Assembly (NCBI RefSeq): GCF_019890635.1 | Contig: NZ_JAIOAB010000059.1 | Location: 1 to 47,603 of the forward strand | Direction of reading: 5' to 3' | Origin: Streptomyces sennicomposti | GTDB taxonomy: Bacteria; Actinomycetota; Actinomycetes; Streptomycetales; Streptomycetaceae | DNA: 47,603 bases | Part shown: piece after piece, positions 23,393 through 32,879 of the stretch | Layout: every line of letters starts with the position of its first letter | Position numbering within the stretch: the stretch's first letter is position 1 | Notes under the pieces: generated by a model | What the model was told of the DNA's origin: nothing | Seen by the model: only the letters and a program-made list of their open reading frames with translations | Databases searched by the model: none | Translations under genes and position numbers: made by a program

Positions 23393-23932
23393 TCAGAGCA
23401 CGTCGCCGTCGCGCCAGTCGAAGAGCAGTTCGGCGCCGGTGTCGTCCGCGTCCGCCGGCGCGGGCCACACATAGGTGGAGCCCTCCTCCTCGGGCAGCCG
23501 CACCACGCCCTGCGGGCCGACCGCGTGCAGCGGCCCCGCCCACGCCCGCCAGCCCCGCGCCGTGTACAGCGGGGCGCCCGCCTCGCTCGCGGAGAGCGCG
23601 CCGAACGCGTAGGCGCGCCGGACGACCTCCTCCAGGGCGGTCATGATCCCGCCGCCGATCCCGGTGCGCCGTACGTCCCGCCGGACGGCGACCCCCTCGA
23701 CGTACCCGACCCGCCGCCACCGCCCCCGGTGGCGCACCCGGCGCTGGACCACGGAGCCGTGCCCGGCGAGCCCCCGCCCGTCGTGGGCGAGGGCGTGGAC
23801 GCCGCCCAGGGTGTGGTCCCAGTCGTCGTCGCCGAAGTCCCCCTCGAAGGCGTCGTCCAGCAGGGCGCGCACGGCCCGGAGTTCGGCGGGGGTCAGCTCG
23901 GCGGTGTGGGCGGTGCGGATCGGAAGGGTCAT
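23393..23932 (-). CDS. Aminoglycoside 2'-N-acetyltransferase (AAC(2')-I family) homologue
   Basis: 179 aa GNAT enzyme. The start at 23932 (MTLPIRTAHTAELTPAELRA) matches the family N-terminus; the long upstream frame runs through tandem repeats and is rejected. Motifs closely match AAC(2')-Ic of mycobacteria as I remember it: AFEGDFGDDDWDHTLGGVHA, VVQRRV, GYVEGVAVRRD for acetyl-CoA binding, GALSASEAGAPLYTARGW, and the C-terminal AELLFDWRDGDVL. The family transfers acetyl from acetyl-CoA to the 2'-amino group of aminoglycosides; chromosomal copies may have other natural roles. There is no Shine-Dalgarno site, so the mRNA may be leaderless. Confidence 0.85.
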   Translation of the reverse strand: MTLPIRTAHTAELTPAELRAVRALLDDAFEGDFGDDDWDHTLGGVHALAHDGRGLAGHGSVVQRRVRHRGRWRRVGYVEGVAVRRDVRRTGIGGGIMTALEEVVRRAYAFGALSASEAGAPLYTARGWRAWAGPLHAVGPQGVVRLPEEEGSTYVWPAPADADDTGAELLFDWRDGDVL

Positions 23933-23946
23933 CGGGCCAGTGTCCG

Positions 23947-24050
23947 GGCGGCCGGCGGCCGCGTGCGAGCCCATTTCCGGCGTCCGGCGGCCAGGTGCGA
24001 GCCCTTTTCCAGCGGCCGGCCGCCGCGTGCGAGCCCCTTTTCCGGCGGCC
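23947..24050. repeat. Three tandem imperfect 32-bp repeats
   Basis: The core GTGCGAGCCC(A/C)TTTTCC recurs at 23963, 23995 and 24027, exactly 32 bp apart, each within a CGGCGGCC-rich unit; a decayed fourth unit follows. The array lies between the divergent aac(2')-like gene and the DUF5988-like gene, in the promoter area of both. Confidence 0.75.
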
Positions 24051-24146
24051 GGGCGCAGGCCCCGCCTCGGCGGCCCCGCCTCGCCCACCCGGCTGATCCT
24101 CGCCGCGACAGGGGGCATCGGGGTGCGGCGCGGGAACGGTGAGGGC

Positions 24147-24353
24147 ATGAACGACACGGCCAAGGCACTTCTGGAGGGCGGCCCGCAGGACCTGCCCGAG
24201 CGGATCGTCGCGCGTCCGGCGCCGGGCGAGGACGTGAAGATCGAGCTGCGCAACGGCTACGAGCACTTCCGGCCGACCGAGCGCCGGGCGGACACGCCGC
24301 AGGGCACGCTGCCGGTGTACGAGTGGTGGGAGCGCACGGAGATGCCCGGCTAG
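24147..24353 (+). CDS. Small DUF5988-like protein
   Basis: 68 aa, start at 24147 with GGTGAGG upstream. Sequence features are LEGGPQDLPERIV, VKIELRNGYEHF and a C-terminal VYEWWERTEMPG. The pattern LEGGP-DLPERIV with a later GYEHF is, from memory, that of DUF5988, small actinobacterial proteins of unknown function often near specialised-metabolite genes. Longer upstream frame is part of the repeat region. It is divergent from the aac(2')-like gene and followed by a strong terminator. Confidence 0.7.
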   Translation: MNDTAKALLEGGPQDLPERIVARPAPGEDVKIELRNGYEHFRPTERRADTPQGTLPVYEWWERTEMPG

Positions 24354-24391
24354 CGCGCCCACCACGGGCACGGCCGCCGCCGGGTACGCGA

Positions 24392-24421
24392 ACGGGCCGG
24401 GTCCCAGCGGACCCGGCCCGT
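24392..24421. terminator. Bidirectional terminator between DUF5988-like gene and pruA
   Basis: A perfect 13-bp stem (ACGGGCCGGGTCC with its complement) encloses a 4-nt loop between convergent genes. Confidence 0.8.
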
Positions 24422-24463
24422 CGGCATGCCCCGCGCGTCGGCTCACGCGCGCGGCACGGCGCC

Positions 24464-26095
<1,632 letters not shown>

Positions 26096-26148
26096 GTGTT
26101 CCGTAACTCCTTGAGGTGAGCGGTGTTGCGGGCGTGGGTGCGGTGGGC

Positions 26149-26216
26149 TCAGCCCTTGCCGACCGTCGATCGGACGGAGAAGCGCGGGTCGGCCGGCTTC
26201 TCCGAGACGGCGCATG
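26149..26216 (-). pseudogene. Decayed duplicate of the 3' end of the proline dehydrogenase gene
   Basis: This 68-bp stretch in the pruB-pruA spacer aligns with the last 70 bp of pruB (26279-26348): both run from a TGA stop to a shared CGCATG, with near-identity over GGCCGGCTTCTCC and GAGACGGCGCATG. The copy has a 2-nt deletion and substitutions. It would encode EKPADPRFSVRSTVGKG where pruB has EKPANLRFFVRSMLSRG. A GC-rich hairpin-forming stretch lies between the copies. It appears to be the remnant of a tandem duplication. Confidence 0.75.
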
Positions 26217-26278
26217 CTGTGCGTGCCCGGGGGCGAGCCCCGGACCCCCGGCGGGGGGTGTGGCACAGCCCTGGCCGG

Positions 26279-27205
26279 TCAGCCTCGGCTGAGCATGCTC
26301 CGCACGAAGAAGCGCAGGTTGGCCGGCTTCTCCGCGAGACGGCGCATGAAGTAGCCGTACCAGTCGGTGCCGTAGGCGGTGTAGACGCGCATCCGGTGGC
26401 CCTCGGCGGCCAGCCGCAGGTGTTCGTCGCCGCGGATGCCGTAGAGCATCTGGAACTCGTACTCGTCCAGCTTGCGGCCGGCCGTCCGGGCGAGTTCCTG
26501 GGCTATGGAGATCAGCCGCGGGTCGTGCGAGCCGATCATCGGGTACCCCTCGCCCTCCATGAGGGTCTTCAGGATCCGGACGTACGCCTTGTCGATCTCG
26601 TGCTTGTTCTGGTAGGCGACCTCGGCGGGCTCCTTGTAGGCGCCCTTCACCAACCGTACGCGGCTGCCGGCCTCGGCGAGGCGGCGCGCGTCGGCCTCGG
26701 TGCGGAACAGGTAGGCCTGGATGACGCAGCCGGTCTGCGGGAAGTCCTTCCGCAGCTCCTCGTGGATGGCGAACATCGAGTCGAGGGTGGTGTGGTCCTC
26801 GGCGTCCAGGGTGACCGTGGTGCCGATGGCGGCGGCGGCCTCGACGACCGGGCGGACGTTGGCGAGGGCCAGCTCGTGGCCGCCGGGCAGCGCCTGGCCG
26901 AACATGGAGAGCTTGACGGACATCTCGACCCGCGGGCCGAGGTCCAGGTCCTTGATGTGGTCGATCAGGGCCAGGTAGGCGTCGCGGGCGGCGGTGGCCT
27001 GCTCGGGGGTGGTGATGTCCTCGCCGACCACGTCCATGGTCAGCTCCAGGCCCTTGGCCGTGAGGTCCTCGATGATCGGGACGATGTCCGTCACGGTCTC
27101 GCCGGGGATGAAGCGGTCCACGACCTGCTTGGTCACCGGGGCCGCCGAGATCAGACGTCGCATCCGGTCGCTGCGCGACGCGGCAAGAATCACGGGACCC
27201 AGCAC
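26279..27205 (-). CDS. pruB: Proline dehydrogenase
   Basis: 308 aa, FAD-dependent oxidation of proline to pyrroline-5-carboxylate, the first step before PruA. The start is the GTG at 27205 because GGAGG lies 5 nt upstream; the in-frame GTG at 27217 would place that site inside the gene. Family signatures: VEMSVKLSMFGQ, VTLDAEDHTTLDSM, GCVIQAYLFRTEADARRL, RLVKGAYKEP, and the C-terminal YGTDWYGYFMRRL with nearby RRLAEKPAN. The short monofunctional form is usual in actinobacteria. It is the first gene of the pruB-pruA operon and is divergent from the PucR-type regulator. Confidence 0.95.
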   Translation of the reverse strand: MLGPVILAASRSDRMRRLISAAPVTKQVVDRFIPGETVTDIVPIIEDLTAKGLELTMDVVGEDITTPEQATAARDAYLALIDHIKDLDLGPRVEMSVKLSMFGQALPGGHELALANVRPVVEAAAAIGTTVTLDAEDHTTLDSMFAIHEELRKDFPQTGCVIQAYLFRTEADARRLAEAGSRVRLVKGAYKEPAEVAYQNKHEIDKAYVRILKTLMEGEGYPMIGSHDPRLISIAQELARTAGRKLDEYEFQMLYGIRGDEHLRLAAEGHRMRVYTAYGTDWYGYFMRRLAEKPANLRFFVRSMLSRG

Positions 27206-27308
27206 GGGAACCTCCACAACAGTCAGTCAAAAGGCCGATACCCGTCCATTCGGGAACGGCACGGAGAACCACTGTGAAAGCTAAGGAACCCTCCGATCCT
27301 CTGCCATC

Positions 27309-27318
27309 GACAGCTGTC
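27309..27318. promoter_or_regulatory. Palindrome GACAGCTGTC between pruB and the PucR-type gene
   Basis: A perfect 10-bp palindrome lies in the 180-bp divergent gap, 16 bp before a second element ATCTCAGACAGAT (27335-27347). Both are candidate sites for the PucR-type regulator controlling pruB. The assignment is by position only. Confidence 0.4.
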
Positions 27319-27385
27319 ACGCATCAGCGGAGTCGATCTCAGACAGATGTATGAAGGCCCTGCGGAAGTGCGGGAGAATGGCCGG

Positions 27386-28618
27386 ATGACGGCGGCGTAC
27401 AAGGGTGACTACCAGGAGCTGGTGGACGAGATCTCGGAGCTGCTCGGCGCCCCGGCCACCCTGGAGAGCCGCACCTTCGAGCTGATCGCGTTCGGCGCCT
27501 ACGACAGCGAAGGCGACCTGGACCCCTCCGCCCTGGACCCGGTGCGCACCCGCTCGATCCTCACCCGCCGCTCCACGGCCGCGGTGCGCCGCTGGTTCGA
27601 GGGATTCGGCATCACCCGGGCGACCGGCCCGGTGCGCATCCCGCCCACTCCGGAGGCGGGCGTGTACCGGGGCCGGATCTGCCTGCCGGTACGCCATCGG
27701 GGGGTCGTCCTCGGCTACGTCTGGCTGCTGGACGACGATCCCGGGCCGAGCGAGCAGCAACTGGCCGCCGCGATGCTGGTGACCGGGCGGATCGGCGCGC
27801 TGCTGGCGGACGAGGCGCAGCACGGCGCGGATCTGACCCGGGAGCTGCGGGCGGTGCTGACCGCGGAACGGGGCTGGCCGCGCGACATGGCGGTGGCCGA
27901 GCTGCGGACGGCGCTGGGGGCGCGGGCGGACGGGCCGCATACGGTGGTGTGCGTGGCGCCGTGGCCCTCGGCCGACCCGGACGACGCCCCCTCGGTGCGG
28001 ACGCTGCCGGGCGCGACGGCCCTGTGCACGGTGCCGTGGGGCACGACCGCGCAGTGCCTGGCGGTGCTGGTGCGGCTGCGCTCGCCGGAGACGCTGACCG
28101 GCGCGGTGTCGGCGGCGACCCGGCTGCTGGAGCAGGCGGAGGCGGGCGCGGTGCCGGCGGACGGCGGGGCGGGGCGCGGGCCGACGGCGGCCGGGGGCGC
28201 GGGCGGGCGGACGGCGGCCGGGGTGGCCGCCGGGCGGATCGGGCTCGCCGATCTGGCCGCCGCCTGGGCGGAGGCGTCGGCGGCGGCCCGCGCCGCTCTG
28301 GCCGAGCCCCGGCTCGGGCCGGTCGCCGAGTGGGCGCGGATCGGCCCGTACCGCCTGCTCACGTCGCTGCCCCCGCACGCCACGCACGACGCGGTGACCG
28401 GCCCGCTGCTGGCCCCCGGCCACCAGGAGCTGGCCCGCACCGCCGAGGTGTACCTCGACTGCGCGGGCCAGGCCGGCCGCACCGCCGCCGAGCTGGGCAT
28501 CCACCGGCAGACGCTGTACTACCGGCTGTCCCGGGTGGAGCAGCTGACCGGTCTCGACCTGGACGACGGCGAGGACCGCCTGCTGCTGCACATGGCCCTG
28601 AAGGCGGCGCGGCTCTAG
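27386..28618 (+). CDS. PucR-family transcriptional regulator, probable regulator of proline catabolism
   Basis: 410 aa. The start at 27386 (MTAAYKGDYQELVDEISELL) has GGGAGA upstream; an ATG 13 codons earlier does not. The N-terminal half is a sensor-like region; the middle is Ala/Gly-rich and variable. The C-terminus is the PucR HTH_30 domain, AAELGIHRQTLYYRLSRVEQ, residues about 367-386, ending MALKAARL. PucR-type proteins next to pruBA or putA often activate these genes in response to proline, and the divergent layout fits that. Its stop codon overlaps the stop of the convergent TetR gene within the tetranucleotide CTAG. Confidence 0.9.
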   Translation: MTAAYKGDYQELVDEISELLGAPATLESRTFELIAFGAYDSEGDLDPSALDPVRTRSILTRRSTAAVRRWFEGFGITRATGPVRIPPTPEAGVYRGRICLPVRHRGVVLGYVWLLDDDPGPSEQQLAAAMLVTGRIGALLADEAQHGADLTRELRAVLTAERGWPRDMAVAELRTALGARADGPHTVVCVAPWPSADPDDAPSVRTLPGATALCTVPWGTTAQCLAVLVRLRSPETLTGAVSAATRLLEQAEAGAVPADGGAGRGPTAAGGAGGRTAAGVAAGRIGLADLAAAWAEASAAARAALAEPRLGPVAEWARIGPYRLLTSLPPHATHDAVTGPLLAPGHQELARTAEVYLDCAGQAGRTAAELGIHRQTLYYRLSRVEQLTGLDLDDGEDRLLLHMALKAARL

Positions 28619-29292
28619 TTCGCGGCCGGGCGCTCCGCCGGAGCAGCCGCCTTGCGCTCCTCCGCGACGCCCACGCCCCCGTCTCCCGTGGCCCCGGCGT
28701 CCCGCTTTCCCGTGACGCCCGCGATCACCCGGCGCAGGCCCTCGGTGAGCTGGTCGGCGTGGGTGGCGGTGCCGGGGTCGAAGAGCCACTGGACCATGAG
28801 GCCCTGGAGGAGGGTCTGGTAGAGACGGCCCTCGGTGTCGACGGTGTCCTTGTCGAGGTCGGCCTCCGGGACGTCGGTGAACAGCGGGACGATGCCCGAG
28901 CGCCCCTCCTCCTGGGCCTGCGCGAGCAGCTTGCGCACCTCGGGCATGCGGTCGCCCTGGAAGATCAGCTCGAAGCTGATCATCCAGATGGCGCGCGACT
29001 CGGGCACGGAGCGGATGATGCTCGCCCACACCTCCTGGAAGCGCTCCAGCGAACCGGCGCGGGTGCCGGTGCCGCCGTCCGCCCCCCAGTCGGGGCCGTA
29101 CCCGTCGCCCATCTCCTGGACCAGGGAGATGTACGCCTCCACCAGCAGCGCGTCCTTCGAGCCGTAGTGGTAGCCGATCGAGGCGAGGTTGGTCCCCGAC
29201 TCCTTGACGATGTCGCGCGCGGTCGTGCGCAGGAAGCCCTTGGCCAGCAGGCAGCGCTTCGCGCCCTCCAGCAGATCCTCACGATGTCCCAT
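28615..29292 (-). CDS. TetR-family transcriptional regulator of the adjacent efflux pump
   Basis: 225 aa. The start at 29292 (MGHREDLLEGAKRCL) has AGGGTGG; an upstream in-frame codon is weaker. The N-terminal HTH reads TTARDIVKESGTNLASIGYHYGSKDALL, residues about 23-50. The C-terminal ligand domain resembles regulators of multidrug pumps, and a low-complexity charged tail follows residue 190. It is divergent from the DHA2 transporter with a 21-bp inverted repeat between, the standard TetR-pump repression layout. Confidence 0.92.
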   Translation of the reverse strand: MGHREDLLEGAKRCLLAKGFLRTTARDIVKESGTNLASIGYHYGSKDALLVEAYISLVQEMGDGYGPDWGADGGTGTRAGSLERFQEVWASIIRSVPESRAIWMISFELIFQGDRMPEVRKLLAQAQEEGRSGIVPLFTDVPEADLDKDTVDTEGRLYQTLLQGLMVQWLFDPGTATHADQLTEGLRRVIAGVTGKRDAGATGDGGVGVAEERKAAAPAERPAAN

Positions 29293-29353
29293 GCCGACCA
29301 CCCTACCCACCGTCCATACGACCGTCCCAGACGGCTGTCCTATACATCTGTTC

Positions 29354-29382
29354 TAGACAAGCGTTTAAGACGCTTGTACATT
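29354..29382 (+). promoter_or_regulatory. Operator and probable leaderless promoter of the DHA2 efflux gene
   Basis: TAGACA (29354-29359) and TACATT (29377-29382) are spaced by exactly 17 nt. The start site would then fall at or next to the ATG at 29390, and no Shine-Dalgarno site exists. The perfect inverted repeat ACAAGCG-N7-CGCTTGT (29357-29377) fills the spacer, so TetR binding would block polymerase. Confidence 0.7.
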
Positions 29383-29389
29383 CCCTGTC

Positions 29390-30967
29390 ATGACGAACCC
29401 GACGAGCACCACCCCGGGCGCGGCCGGACGGGCCGGCCGCCGTGAATGGACCGCGATGGGCGTGCTGATGCTGCCGCTGCTGCTGGTCTCGATGGACGTC
29501 TCGGTCCTCTACTTCGCCATCCCGTCGATCAGCGCCGATCTGCGGCCGAGCGGCACCCAGCAGCTGTGGATCTTCGACATCTACGCGTTCGTGCTGGCCG
29601 GCCTGCTGATGACGATGGGCTCGCTCGGCGACCGCGTCGGCCGCCGCCGGCTGCTGCTGACGGGCGCCGCCGCCTTCGGCGCGGCCTCGCTGGTCGCGGC
29701 GTACGCGGACAGCGCCGGGACCCTGATCGCCGCCCGCGCGGTCCTCGGCATCGGCGGCGCGACCCTGATGCCCTCGACGATGGCGATCCTCCGCACGATG
29801 TTCACCGACCCCGGCCAGCGGGCGAAGGCGATCGGCGTCTGGTCCGGCGTCATGACCGGCGGCATCGCGCTCGGTTCGGTGCTCAGCGGCGTGCTGGTGC
29901 AGTACTTCTGGTGGGGCTCGGTCTTCCTGGTCAACCTGCCCGCGATGGTGCTGCTGCTGGTGCTCGGCCCGATCCTGCTGCCCGAGTCGAAGAACCCCGC
30001 GCCCGGCCGCTTCGACTTCGTCAGCGTGCCGCTGTCGATGGCCGCGGTGCTGCCCGTGGTCTACGGCCTGAAGGAGATCGCCGCCGAGGGCGCGCACCCG
30101 CTGTACGTCGTCTCAATCACCGTCGGCCTGCTCTTCGGCGCCCTCTTCGTCCGGCGTCAGCGCACGGCCGCCTCGCCGATGATCTCCCCGGCCCTGTTCC
30201 GCGGCGGGGCCTTCGCCCCGGCGGTGGCGCTCAACCTGGTCTCGGCGCTGGCGATGATGGGCTCGGCGTACTTCACCACGCAGTACCTGCAGTCGGTGCT
30301 CGGCAAGAGCGCGCTGGAGGCGGCCCTGTGGGCGCTGCTGCCCTCGGTGCCGATCGGGCTGGCGGCGCCGGCGGCGGTCCACCTGGTGCAGAGGGGCGTC
30401 AACCGGGCGTATGTCGTCACGGCGGGCTTCGCGATCGCCGCCGTCGGCTACGGACTGCTGGCGCTGACCGGCACGGACTCGCTCTGGCTGCTGCTGGCCG
30501 GGTGCGCGGTGCTCGCCTCCGGGATCACGATGGTGATGTCCCAGATGACCGACCTGGCGATGAGCGCGGTCCCGGTGGAGCGGGCGGGCACGGCGTCGTC
30601 GCTGCTGGAGACGGGGCAGGAGTTCGGCGGCGCGCTGGGGATGGCGGTGCTCGGCTCCATCGGCACGGCGGTCTACCGCCACGAGATGCCGGCCGGCGCC
30701 CCCGCCCCGGCCCGCGAGACCCTCGGCTCCGCCCTCGCGATCGCCGACCGCCTCTCGGGCGAGAGCGGCACGGCGCTGGCGACGGCGGCCCGCCATGCCT
30801 TCACCACGGGGATGCACGGCGCGGCGGTCGCGTCGACGGCGATCCTGCTGCTGGCGGCGGTGGCCGCGGCGACGACCCTGCGGAAGGTCCAGGTCAGGGC
30901 TCCGGAGGCGGAGTCCGGGGCCGGGTCCGCGTCCGAGCGGACGGAGGCGGCGGAGACGGCGGTCTGA
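29390..30967 (+). CDS. MFS multidrug efflux transporter, DHA2 (14-helix) family
   Basis: 525 aa with about 14 membrane helices. Motif A-like GSLGDRVGRRRLLL, the motif C-like GVMTGGIALGSVLSGVLVQ and helix 1 VSMDVSVLYFAIPSISADL match SmvA/QacA-type proton-driven drug exporters. The C-terminal tail is acidic/Ala-rich and cytoplasmic. It is divergent from and probably repressed by the neighbouring TetR protein. Substrates cannot be deduced; cationic biocides and antibiotics are typical for the family. Confidence 0.93.
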   Translation: MTNPTSTTPGAAGRAGRREWTAMGVLMLPLLLVSMDVSVLYFAIPSISADLRPSGTQQLWIFDIYAFVLAGLLMTMGSLGDRVGRRRLLLTGAAAFGAASLVAAYADSAGTLIAARAVLGIGGATLMPSTMAILRTMFTDPGQRAKAIGVWSGVMTGGIALGSVLSGVLVQYFWWGSVFLVNLPAMVLLLVLGPILLPESKNPAPGRFDFVSVPLSMAAVLPVVYGLKEIAAEGAHPLYVVSITVGLLFGALFVRRQRTAASPMISPALFRGGAFAPAVALNLVSALAMMGSAYFTTQYLQSVLGKSALEAALWALLPSVPIGLAAPAAVHLVQRGVNRAYVVTAGFAIAAVGYGLLALTGTDSLWLLLAGCAVLASGITMVMSQMTDLAMSAVPVERAGTASSLLETGQEFGGALGMAVLGSIGTAVYRHEMPAGAPAPARETLGSALAIADRLSGESGTALATAARHAFTTGMHGAAVASTAILLLAAVAAATTLRKVQVRAPEAESGAGSASERTEAAETAV

Positions 30968-31031
30968 CGACCCGCGGCGGACGGCGAAGGCGGCGGAGAG
31001 GCAGGATCTCCCACTCCCCCGCCGCACAGGA

Positions 31032-31075
31032 AAAGGCGTGGGCGGAGCTGGACATCCAGCTCCGCCCACGCCTTT
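31032..31075. terminator. Long bidirectional terminator between the efflux gene and serA
   Basis: A perfect 20-bp stem (AAAGGCGTGGGCGGAGCTGG and its complement) with a 4-nt loop; A and T runs flank it, so it has a U tract in both directions. Confidence 0.85.
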
Positions 31076-31096
31076 ACGACTCCGGGTCGGCATCCC

Positions 31097-31168
31097 CAGC
31101 CCGTCCGGCGCTTGAGGACGAGGCCGTTCAGGCCGACAGCGGGGGTCTGGGGGCGGCAGCCCCCAGGG
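31097..31168. repeat. Streptomyces dispersed intergenic repeat
   Basis: The stretch CAGCCCGTCCGGCGCTTGAG, followed by GACGAGGCCGTTCAGGCCG and a GGGGGTCTGGGGGCGG-CAGCCCCC hairpin, is, from memory, a short interspersed element found between genes across Streptomyces genomes. Here it sits between the efflux-gene terminator and the 3' end of serA. Confidence 0.7.
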
Positions 31169-31177
31169 ACGGCAACC

Positions 31178-32767
31178 TCACACCAGGTTCACCGACCGAG
31201 CAGACGTAGCCCCGATCTCCGCCGAAACTTCGGAAAGCACCGCCGGCGGCACCGTGTCGTCCACCGTGAGGACGGCCAGCGCCTCGCCGCCGACCGCCGC
31301 GCGGGCGACCTGCATACCGGCGATGTTGACGCCCGCCTCGCCGATGATCCGGCCCACCGTGCCGACGACGCCGGGACGGTCCTCGTAACGCAGGACGACC
31401 ATGTGGTCGGCGAGCGCGAGGTCCACGTCGTACTCGCCGACGGCGACGATCTTCTGGACGTGCTTGGGGCCGGCCAGCGTGCCGGAGACCGAGATCTCCT
31501 CGCCGTCGGCGAGGGTGCCGCGCACGGTGACGACGTTGCGGTGGTCGGCGGACTCGCTGCTCGTGGTCAGCCGTACCTCCACGCCGCGCTCCTGCGCGAA
31601 CAGCGGGGCGTTGACGTAGGAGACGGTCTCGTCCACCACGTCCTCGAAGACGCCCTTGAGGGCGGACAGCTCCAGCACCTTGACATCGTGCTGGGTGATC
31701 TCGCCGTAGACCTCGACGTCGAGGCGGACGGCCACCTCGCCGGCGAGGGCGGTGAAGATGCGGCCCAGGCGCTCGGCGAGCGGCAGGCCCGGCTTGACGT
31801 CCTCGGCGATGACGCCGCCCTGGACGTTGACCGCGTCGGGCACCAGCTCGCCGGCCAGAGCCAGGCGCACCGACTTGGCGACGGCGATGCCCGCCTTCTC
31901 CTGCGCCTCGTCGGTGGAGGCGCCGAGGTGCGGGGTGCAGACCACCTGGTCGAACTCGAACAGCGGGGAGTCGGTGCAGGGCTCCTTGGCGTACACGTCG
32001 AGGCCCGCGCCGGCGACCCGTCCCTCCTTGAGCGCCGAGTACAGCGCCTCCTCGTCCACGATGCCGCCGCGCGCGGCGTTGACGATGCGCACGCTCGGCT
32101 TGACCTTGTGCAGCGCCTCCTCGCCGATGAGGCCGAGGGTCTCGGGGGTCTTGGGCAGGTGGACGGTGATGAAGTCGGAGACCTCCAGCAGCTCGTCCAG
32201 GGTCAGCACCTTGACGCCCATCTGCGCGGCCCGCGCGGGCTGGACGTACGGGTCGTAGGCGACGACCTTCATGCCGAAGGCGGACATGCGCTGGGCGACC
32301 AGGGCGCCGATGCGGCCGAGGCCGACGACGCCGAGGGTCTTCTCGGCCAGCTCGACGCCGGTGTACTTGCTGCGCTTCCACTCGCCGTTCTTCAGCGCGG
32401 CGTTGGCCTGCGGGATGTTGCGCGCGGTGGCCAGCAGGAGGCCGCAGGCCAGCTCGGCGGCGGTCACGATGTTGGAGGTCGGCGCGTTGACGACCATCAC
32501 GCCGGCCTTGGTGGCGGCGGAGACGTCGACGTTGTCCAGGCCGACGCCGGCGCGGGCGACGACCTTCAGCTTCTTGGCGGCGGCGACGGCCTCGGCGTCG
32601 ACCTTGGTGGCCGAGCGGATCAGGATCGCGTCGACGTCGGCGATGGCGGGCAGCAGTTCGGCCCGGTCGGCGCCGTTGCAGTGCCGGATCTCGAAGTCGG
32701 GGCCGAGCGCGTCGACGGTGGCGGGCGACAGCTCTTCAGCGATGAGTACGACGGGTTTCGAGCTCAC
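31178..32767 (-). CDS. serA: D-3-phosphoglycerate dehydrogenase
   Basis: 529 aa, type I (long) form as in mycobacteria; the first step of serine synthesis. The start is the GTG at 32767 (SSKPVVLIAEELSPATVDAL), with AGGA upstream; the GTG four codons earlier overlaps that site. Order: substrate and NAD domains (GLGRIGALVAQRMSAFGM near 147-164, VNAARGGIVDEEAL, and the catalytic His in TPHLGASTDEAQ), an intervening ASB domain, and a C-terminal ACT domain (DRPGVVGTVGRIIGEAGVNI) that binds serine for feedback. It lies downstream of ilvC but is separated by two strong hairpins, so it is transcribed separately. Confidence 0.96.
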   Translation of the reverse strand: MSSKPVVLIAEELSPATVDALGPDFEIRHCNGADRAELLPAIADVDAILIRSATKVDAEAVAAAKKLKVVARAGVGLDNVDVSAATKAGVMVVNAPTSNIVTAAELACGLLLATARNIPQANAALKNGEWKRSKYTGVELAEKTLGVVGLGRIGALVAQRMSAFGMKVVAYDPYVQPARAAQMGVKVLTLDELLEVSDFITVHLPKTPETLGLIGEEALHKVKPSVRIVNAARGGIVDEEALYSALKEGRVAGAGLDVYAKEPCTDSPLFEFDQVVCTPHLGASTDEAQEKAGIAVAKSVRLALAGELVPDAVNVQGGVIAEDVKPGLPLAERLGRIFTALAGEVAVRLDVEVYGEITQHDVKVLELSALKGVFEDVVDETVSYVNAPLFAQERGVEVRLTTSSESADHRNVVTVRGTLADGEEISVSGTLAGPKHVQKIVAVGEYDVDLALADHMVVLRYEDRPGVVGTVGRIIGEAGVNIAGMQVARAAVGGEALAVLTVDDTVPPAVLSEVSAEIGATSARSVNLV

Positions 32768-32879
32768 GTGAGTCCTCACAAGTCCAATGCGGACGGCCGT
32801 CCCGACGGCCGCAGGCGGTGGAGGGGCATGCCGCGTGGAAGACGCACGACGCTGTGGGCCTGACGCGTTGTTGTGCAGC

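Noticed and set aside
23947..24050. CRISPR array
   Set aside because: The repeats are contiguous with no unique spacers, and no cas gene is present.
26096..26266. 57-codon N-terminal extension of PruA
   Set aside because: It translates the decayed pruB copy; AAGGAG precedes the internal ATG26095 that matches the family N-terminus.
32767..32830. 17-aa frame before serA as a leader peptide
   Set aside because: No ribosome site, no serine-codon run and no terminator before serA.
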